Shown in pieces: positions 23,483 through 28,553 of a stretch of 28,553 bases of DNA. The notes below the pieces were generated by a model. The model was not told the origin of the DNA. It made no database searches and worked only from the letters and a program-made list of their open reading frames with translations. The translations under genes and the position numbers were made by a program. Position 1 is the stretch's first letter; each line of letters starts with the position of its first letter. Origin of the DNA: CAYRFQ01 sp964423615 (GTDB taxonomy: Bacteria; Planctomycetota; Planctomycetia; Gemmatales; Gemmataceae); assembly GCA_964423615.1 (NCBI GenBank), contig CAYRFQ010000102.1, forward strand, positions 1 to 28,553, in the 5' to 3' direction.

Positions 23483-25942
23483 TCAGCTTTTGGCCTGGGC
23501 AGTTTGTTTTGGTGCGTTGTCTTTTTTCGCCAGTGTCCCCTTTTGAGCTTGATTCATTTTTGCCCGGCCGATCTCAAGCCCTTTGTCAAGCCATTCATTG
23601 AACTCACCGATGTCGTTGATTGTCCCAGACACGTAACGTTTCCCATCGGGGATGATGATCTCGCCTTTGGGATAACCATCTTCGGTGAAGGCCTCTTTCG
23701 GGTCTGGCCGGAAAATCACATAGGATGGGAGCGCGGCGCTGGCAAGTTTGACTTGCCAGCGCGTGTTGCGATTCGCCTCTTCTTTTGCTTCGCCGGGTGT
23801 GTAGCCGAGTTTCGGCACGGTGTCGGTGTAAAGCTGGACGCCGACGAACTGATCGAGCCGTTTCCGGACATGAGGTTTTGAGAACACTTTTTTCTCGTTC
23901 AACCGGCAGTTGGGACAGTTTTGCCCAGTAAAGTCGAGGAAGAGAGGTTTCCCCTCTTGCAACGCCTGATTGCGAGCGGCTTCATAGTCCTTTGTCCATT
24001 CGGCGTGAGATTCTGTCGAACCACCATTGCCAGTGTTGAAAGGCTTGAAGTTTTGTGGCAATATTGCCTCCACCGTGCTGCCGACGATTCCTGCCGGAGT
24101 TCGACCGAACAGCATCGGAATCATCAAGACCGAAAGTCCCAAGAAGATCGAACCAAACAGCATCCTTATGACGCCTACACGATCCTGAACGTCGTCATTA
24201 GGAAGGCTGAACAGTCCGATCAAATACAAACCGCACAGTCCCGACAGAACTACCCATGCGATCAACACGGTGTCGTAAGTGAAGAGCATGGGATCACCTG
24301 GGAACCAGTTTGCATCGGTCACGGACAAAAACTTGAGGGCTGCCCCCAGTTCTACGAAACCCATCGAGACCTTAATGGTGTTTAACCAGCCTCCGCTCTT
24401 GGGAAGGGTTTTTAGAAGAGCCGGGAACATCGCCAGAAGGAAGAACGGCAGGGCAAATACGGTTGCGTAGGTCATCGCTCCCACGACGAGATGGACCAAT
24501 GCGATGTTTTGTGCACCCGCTCCGGCGTACCCAGCCGCGAGCAATCCGAGAAACGGTCCAGTACAAGAAAAACTCGTGATCGTAAAAGTGAGAGCCATGA
24601 ACACGGCTCCGATCAAACCGCCTTGGCCTTCGCGGGCTGCCGTAAATCGCATGAGGAACGATGGTAACTCCAGTTCAAAGAGGCCAAAGAGACTCATGGC
24701 GAACACGATCAATATGAAACCAAGAACCAAGTTGAACCATGGGTCCGCAGCCAACCAAATCGCGATGTTGAGGAAAAAGATGATCACGACAGTGAGCACG
24801 CTGAAGATCGTCCCGGAGTAAACGCTGGCCATCAAAGGGCCGTTGTAGGTGTGACTTTCGGATTGCTTCAGGAAGAAGTTGACTGTGACGGGGATCATCG
24901 GGAACACACAAGGCGTTAATAACATCAAAAACGCTCCGGCCGCTGCCCAGCCCATGAGCGTGAGGATGCCCATTTGGGCAGGTTTGGTCGTGTCGTCAGT
25001 CGTATCGACGTTGGTTTCTTTCCTGGCCTGGATCTCGGATTTGAGTTCTTTCGATAACTCTTGGGCTTCCGCATCCAACACAACGATGTCGAAAAGGTGT
25101 TGATGAGAACGTCCGCCAATACAAGTACCTTTGATTGTGTCGCAGACTTGCGATTGGATCACCAGGGCTGTAGGAATGGCCCCTGGTTTGGTCTCAGGAA
25201 GGACGCGTAACTTCACCTGATAAACAATCGGGGACTTGGGATAAATGAAATACTCCCCAACGAGTTCTACGGTTTTCAACTTAGGTTCTGGCTCGTTGAT
25301 GAGCACGATCTTTGCTTTGGTGGCAAACTCCTTTGCGGCGGCCTCCTGTCCGACCGCGTCCTCATTTTCCGCAAGGTAGAATTGGAATTTCGTTTTGGCT
25401 TGGACGCTGTCGTCGATCCAGTGTTCTTTTGAGGCCGGGAATGTATAGAAGCTAGGTTCGGGGAGGTTTCCAGTCACAGTAAAGGTAATGACCTCTCCGG
25501 GCGCTACTTGTTGTTTGTCGATTTTGACGTCGTAGGTAATGTATTTAGCGAAGGCAGATCCTTCCGGTGTCTCCTTCACCCGTAGTTCGGTGGGTTGAGT
25601 TTCGATTTTGGTTTGGGGTGATGGCTCTGCAGTGCGTGCGAGTTCGAATTTTTTTGCGAATGGATTGAGATGGGATCCCTGGGCTACTTTGTTGGGCGTT
25701 TCGGAAGGCAGCTTGTTGGTCAAAGTGAATGGATTGATGGGGGTTTTGGGCTGTGCAGCTAGCTCGAACTCTTTCGAGAAAGGGTTGAGGGGCTTGCCAT
25801 CATTCTTGTTGCCATCGAGTTTATTGTCAGAGGAGAAAGGATTGTTTTTTTGGGCATGAGTCACGCTATGAAAGTTGCCCATGAGCAGAAGGAGGCCACA
25901 GACGGACAAGCCCGCTCCCAGCAAGAAACGCTTTTTCGACAT
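23483..25942 (-). CDS. dsbD: DsbD-like transmembrane thiol:disulfide interchange protein
   Basis: The 819-residue protein should carry electrons from cytoplasmic thioredoxin to periplasmic thiol proteins. After a signal peptide (~1-30) comes an unusual linker with four NPF motifs (34-36, 53-55, 70-72, 93-95). A DsbD alpha-like domain follows (~130-290) with C267 and C274. About eight membrane helices (~322-620) hold C345 in LLTPCVFPM and C460 in SFSCTGPF, the expected redox pair. The C-terminal thioredoxin-like domain (~640-790) has C676-PN-C679. A strong GAGGAGAAGG precedes ATG 25942. All three redox pairs are present, so it looks functional. It sits between a secreted thioredoxin and GGT, which fits envelope thiol metabolism. 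Confidence 0.93.
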   Translation of the reverse strand: MSKKRFLLGAGLSVCGLLLLMGNFHSVTHAQKNNPFSSDNKLDGNKNDGKPLNPFSKEFELAAQPKTPINPFTLTNKLPSETPNKVAQGSHLNPFAKKFELARTAEPSPQTKIETQPTELRVKETPEGSAFAKYITYDVKIDKQQVAPGEVITFTVTGNLPEPSFYTFPASKEHWIDDSVQAKTKFQFYLAENEDAVGQEAAAKEFATKAKIVLINEPEPKLKTVELVGEYFIYPKSPIVYQVKLRVLPETKPGAIPTALVIQSQVCDTIKGTCIGGRSHQHLFDIVVLDAEAQELSKELKSEIQARKETNVDTTDDTTKPAQMGILTLMGWAAAGAFLMLLTPCVFPMIPVTVNFFLKQSESHTYNGPLMASVYSGTIFSVLTVVIIFFLNIAIWLAADPWFNLVLGFILIVFAMSLFGLFELELPSFLMRFTAAREGQGGLIGAVFMALTFTITSFSCTGPFLGLLAAGYAGAGAQNIALVHLVVGAMTYATVFALPFFLLAMFPALLKTLPKSGGWLNTIKVSMGFVELGAALKFLSVTDANWFPGDPMLFTYDTVLIAWVVLSGLCGLYLIGLFSLPNDDVQDRVGVIRMLFGSIFLGLSVLMIPMLFGRTPAGIVGSTVEAILPQNFKPFNTGNGGSTESHAEWTKDYEAARNQALQEGKPLFLDFTGQNCPNCRLNEKKVFSKPHVRKRLDQFVGVQLYTDTVPKLGYTPGEAKEEANRNTRWQVKLASAALPSYVIFRPDPKEAFTEDGYPKGEIIIPDGKRYVSGTINDIGEFNEWLDKGLEIGRAKMNQAQKGTLAKKDNAPKQTAQAKS

Positions 25943-26051
25943 GATCTACCTTCTCCTCAAGTTGAGCGAACGAACATACAAAGCTCAGAAACTGGTTGTG
26001 TATTGTTGGGTAGGCTCTGGCCACCAAGCAACGCATCGGCAGGCAAGAGAA

Positions 26052-26089
26052 TTGGTGGTGTGTTTTTCCTTCCAAAACAACACCACCAA
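26052..26089. other. Long hairpin in the DsbD upstream region
   Basis: TTGGTGGTGT and GTTTT pair with AAAAC and ACACCACCAA: 15 pairs with one bulged A and a seven-base loop. It lies about 110 nt upstream of the DsbD start. It could be a leader structure of the DsbD mRNA or a terminator of upstream transcription. Confidence 0.5.
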
Positions 26090-26229
26090 AGAAACGAATT
26101 GTGAGACAAATCGGGAACGATTGATCTGCCTGCGGATAACGAAGCAAACATTCGGAGTTTGTTTACTACTTGGGTGTTACGACCACGGCACACCGAGAAC
26201 ATGAAAGAACTGCCAGTCTAGTTTTTCGA

Positions 26230-26249
26230 AGGCGAGCCATCTCTCGCCT
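26230..26249 (-). terminator. Hairpin downstream of the thioredoxin/NHL gene
   Basis: AGGCGAG and CTCGCCT form a perfect GC-rich 7-bp stem with a six-base loop, about 140 nt past the thioredoxin/NHL stop. The bases after it on the minus strand are not U-rich, so terminator function is tentative. Confidence 0.35.
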
Positions 26250-26389
26250 ATCTGCGTTGCCGTTGGAGCCATGAAACGAACTCGTAGTGCCATCGGTTAT
26301 GACTTACGAAACAGCGCCAACAACATAGAGAGGCCTTGAGATCTCATGGTCAAGTGTGGCTGCGAGGATCGCCTTCGGAGTTCTTCCCG

Positions 26390-28078
26390 TTATTCTTTGC
26401 TGGCCTTCCGATACACTGCGGGAGGTTCCACTCCCTGAAGTGGAAGCGTCCGAATCTCCTTTGTATTGATATCGACGACGCGAATTCGGTGACTATTCGT
26501 GTCCGCGATGTAGAGCTGGTTGCCGATGAAGCCCAGTCCTCCGGGTTCATTCAGGATCGGCCCTTTCTCGCCCTTGGGTCGGGTCAGAGTGATGGTCTTG
26601 CAGACCCGAGTTATGGGGTCCAGAAGCTTCAACTTGCTGTTGTACGTATCGGCCAAATAGAGCTTTCCATTTCGAAAAGCCACGCCCAATGCGTGTTGGA
26701 GTAAGACTTCGTCACCCGTTCCGTCCTTGTCTCCGTTGTCGAATAACCCGGTCCCCACGATTGTCGTGACCTTGAGATTGTCTGTCAGCTTCGGCATACC
26801 ATTTTGGTTGAACTTTTTCGCCAAGGTCAGTTTGCGAATCGAACTGGTCTCGCTGTCGGCTACGTAGAGGAACTTGCCGTCCCTTGCGAGTCCACTCGGC
26901 TGGGCAAATTGGGATTCGTCCAAGGCACCGTCAAGAATGTTTTCCCTCCCGTCGCCGGCGTATGGCGCCAGAATTTTTTGCGTCGGGTCGAAAGTCCAGA
27001 TCTGGTGATGCCCAGCCATAGCAACGTATATTTTACCCTTGTGGTAGAGCAAATCCCATGGGCTATTCATGGGGATTTCGCGAGCACCTCCGGGAACATA
27101 TCGGTCGCGGTATGCCCTGGCTTGTTTTCCTGTTCCTGCGACGGTCTTCACCGTTTTCTTGATCAGGTCGAGAGCACGGATCGTGTGGTTGTTTCGATCG
27201 GCGACATACAAAATGTTTCCCACACGGGTCATGCCCTGAGGATCCGAGAACTGGGCCGTAGCGAATGAGCCGTCTTGGAATCCTTCTTTTCCCGAACCTG
27301 CCGATGCGACTTGTTTTCCTTCCAAATCGGTGATTACAACGCGGTGATGGGTACTGTCGGCGATGAAAAGACGCTTTGCCTTTGCGTCGGGCAAGATTTT
27401 ACCTGGGAAATAAAGCGGAGTTGCGCCAGGGTCCTCGTTTTTCCGTTCGAGTTGGAACGGTAGAGGCTCCTTCTTGAGCATCTTCTTCTTGCCGTAGATT
27501 TTCACTAGCTCGGATATGCGATTGTCGAGTGTCTTGAAGTCGGCTTCTCCGGACGTATAGCCGACAACGTTCCCCTCCGGATCGATCAAGTAAAGCGTCG
27601 GCCACGCCCGGACGAAGTAGCGTTTCCAGATTTTCATGTCGGCGTCGTTGACGACAGGATGTTTGATGCCATATCGGAGAATGGCCTTGCGGATGCTCTC
27701 AGTCTTTTTCTCGTTGGGGAATTTCGGCGAGTGGATTCCGAGGACGACCAACAATTCGCCGTATTTCTCTTCCAACTTGGCCAACGTCGGCAGCGAGTGG
27801 ATGCAATTAATGCAACAGAGAGTCCAGAAGTCCAATATCACGATCCGACCACGGAGTTGTTTGAGCGTGATCGGTTTTTTCGTGTTGAGCCACGCTTTTC
27901 CCCCTTCCAAGCTCGGCGCTTTGACCTTCTTTTGATCTTGTTGGCGTGGTGTCGCCTGGACCGTCATAAAAGGACTGCACAGAACGGCGATGAGGGAAAG
28001 GCCTAAGGTCCCAACCACGAGACACCAGGCGATTTTGGAACGCCAAACCGAGCGGCGTTTAGTTCCTTGGGCTTCCAT
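26390..28078 (-). CDS. Membrane-anchored or secreted thioredoxin/NHL-repeat protein (NHLRC2-like)
   Basis: The 562-residue protein begins with a hydrophobic segment (~18-40, IAWCLVVGTLGLSLIAVLC), either a signal peptide or an anchor. A TlpA/thioredoxin-like domain (~55-205) has the active site FWTLCCINC (C89-IN-C92) and the cis-proline strand VRAWPTLYLIDPEG. NHL beta-propeller repeats follow (~225-550): RLFIADSTHHRVVITD, ILYVADRNNHTIRALD, FLYVADSETSSIRKL, KLYLADTYNSKLKLLD and QLYIADTNSHRIRVVD. The same order and CCINC occur in animal NHLRC2. Start ATG 28078 is preceded by AAGGAGAAG, so the 38-residue longer reading is rejected. It may be a substrate of DsbD, encoded next on the strand. Target proteins are unknown. 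Confidence 0.92.
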   Translation of the reverse strand: MEAQGTKRRSVWRSKIAWCLVVGTLGLSLIAVLCSPFMTVQATPRQQDQKKVKAPSLEGGKAWLNTKKPITLKQLRGRIVILDFWTLCCINCIHSLPTLAKLEEKYGELLVVLGIHSPKFPNEKKTESIRKAILRYGIKHPVVNDADMKIWKRYFVRAWPTLYLIDPEGNVVGYTSGEADFKTLDNRISELVKIYGKKKMLKKEPLPFQLERKNEDPGATPLYFPGKILPDAKAKRLFIADSTHHRVVITDLEGKQVASAGSGKEGFQDGSFATAQFSDPQGMTRVGNILYVADRNNHTIRALDLIKKTVKTVAGTGKQARAYRDRYVPGGAREIPMNSPWDLLYHKGKIYVAMAGHHQIWTFDPTQKILAPYAGDGRENILDGALDESQFAQPSGLARDGKFLYVADSETSSIRKLTLAKKFNQNGMPKLTDNLKVTTIVGTGLFDNGDKDGTGDEVLLQHALGVAFRNGKLYLADTYNSKLKLLDPITRVCKTITLTRPKGEKGPILNEPGGLGFIGNQLYIADTNSHRIRVVDINTKEIRTLPLQGVEPPAVYRKASKE

Positions 28079-28343
28079 GGACTTCTTCTCCTTAACAGAG
28101 TAGTTGGCTCCCGGATCGCAGTCTCGTCGTGAGGGAGGGGAGGGAACTTGGAGGCGAGGATGTTCGCGGGAAGGTCCAGTTCGATTTTTCACGAATTCTT
28201 ATCATACACGTCGTCCATGACGAGGCAAACGAGATTTGAACCCAACAGGAGTTCTTTTGGTGAATCCATTGGGCGAGGTGTCCCGGCGACGACGGCGGTC
28301 ACCACCGGACTGCCAGGAGACCAACCTCTGTGTTCCTAATACG

Positions 28344-28392
28344 CTCTGATTTCGAATCTGTTCTCAGGGAGACAACGGGTTAGAAATCAGAG
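28344..28392. other. 10-bp perfect inverted repeat upstream of tRNA-Val
   Basis: CTCTGATTTC (28344-28353) is the exact reverse complement of GAAATCAGAG (28383-28392), with a 29-nt loop that has a small inner TCTC/GAGA pairing. It may be an RNA hairpin or a binding site; no function is evident. Confidence 0.45.
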
Positions 28393-28443
28393 TGAAACAA
28401 CGCCGCGACATAGCCCCATGGTGACGAGATCCCACAATTGGCC

Positions 28444-28473
28444 TTGACGACTCGCGGACGCAAGCCGTATGTT
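28444..28473 (+). promoter_or_regulatory. Candidate promoter of tRNA-Val
   Basis: TTGACG (28444-28449) and TATGTT (28468-28473) are 18 bp apart. A start around 28480 would place transcription just before the mature tRNA 5' end at 28487. Confidence 0.5.
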
Positions 28474-28486
28474 AATTAACTTGAAA

Positions 28487-28553
28487 GGGCGATTAGCTCA
28501 GCTGGCTAGAGTACTAGCATGACAAGCTAGGGGTCACTGGTTCGAGTCCAGTA
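28487..28553 (+). tRNA. tRNA-Val(GAC), 3' acceptor strand cut by window end
   Basis: The cloverleaf reads as acceptor GGGCGAT, U8-A9, D-stem GCTC/GAGT, anticodon stem CTAGC/GCTAG with loop ATGACAA (anticodon GAC, decoding GUC valine), variable GGGTC, and T-stem ACTGG/CCAGT around TTCGAGT. The final A pairs with T28493, so six acceptor bases, the discriminator base and any encoded CCA lie outside the window. Confidence 0.95.

Larger units (their letters stand above)
25943..26389. other. Intergenic region upstream of the DsbD gene, 447 bp
   Basis: No convincing gene is present; short readings on both strands overlap one another and match nothing I know. The gap contains two clear hairpins (26052-26089 and 26230-26249). 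Read on the minus strand it holds the 3' flank of the thioredoxin/NHL gene and then the leader of the DsbD gene. Confidence 0.6.
28079..28486. other. Intergenic region between the thioredoxin/NHL gene and the tRNA, 408 bp
   Basis: I find no gene of normal length. It should contain the promoter of the minus-strand thioredoxin/NHL gene and that of the plus-strand tRNA. A 10-bp inverted repeat lies near its right end. A tiny 26-codon minus-strand reading at about 28200-28280 lacks any support. Confidence 0.55.

Noticed and set aside
28200..28300. tRNA-like segment on the minus strand (GGGTTCAAATC)
   Set aside because: The T-arm resemblance is partial and no D-arm, anticodon arm or acceptor stem can be built.

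Overview
This 28.5 kb window looks like the chromosome of a member of the Planctomycetota. The reasons are a DUF1549/DUF1553 protein with a CAQCH motif beside a twin-arginine DUF1501 protein and a WD40 protein, a large secreted VWA-like protein with a glycine-rich tail, a Kelch/mutarotase protein fused to a sodium:solute symporter, and a secreted thioredoxin fused to NHL repeats. Several starts lack a strong Shine-Dalgarno sequence, and hairpins at gene ends lack U-tracts. The species cannot be told from the sequence alone. I see no phage, transposase, CRISPR array or rRNA.

Layout. Bases 1-2944 (minus strand) hold the first 981 codons of a secreted VWA-like protein whose Gly-rich C-terminus runs off the window. 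A 956-bp gene-poor gap follows. glnE (plus, 3901-7260) encodes the adenylyltransferase of glutamine synthetase. Next comes a plus-strand operon, 7644-12773: an MFS transporter, an N-acetylneuraminate lyase and a periplasmic Kelch mutarotase fused to a 13-TM symporter. I read it as uptake, anomer conversion and cleavage of sialic acid or a related keto-sugar acid. A second plus-strand cluster, 12876-17133, encodes a PhnP-like metallo-hydrolase, a UDP-sugar pyrophosphorylase, a mannose-1-phosphate guanylyltransferase, RuvX and a small HAD protein. Its last four genes overlap end to start.

The rest is on the minus strand. Read in the direction of transcription, 28078 to 17163 holds a TlpA-like thioredoxin/NHL protein, a DsbD-like transmembrane thiol reductase, gamma-glutamyltranspeptidase, then DUF1549/1553, DUF1501 and WD40 proteins. 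The first three suggest envelope thiol and glutathione chemistry. The last three form a typical planctomycete secreted-protein set. The two halves meet at a convergent junction (17112-17138) marked by a near-perfect 27-nt palindrome over a stop codon. At the right edge is a tRNA-Val(GAC), cut one base into the 3' acceptor strand.

The most notable items are the transporter-enzyme fusion in the putative sialic-acid operon and its leader with a 50-bp repeat of hairpins, the degenerate-MIDAS Gly-rich VWA protein, and the NPF-repeat linker on DsbD. Nothing here is clearly a wholly new system. All family calls were made by reading motifs, not by database search.
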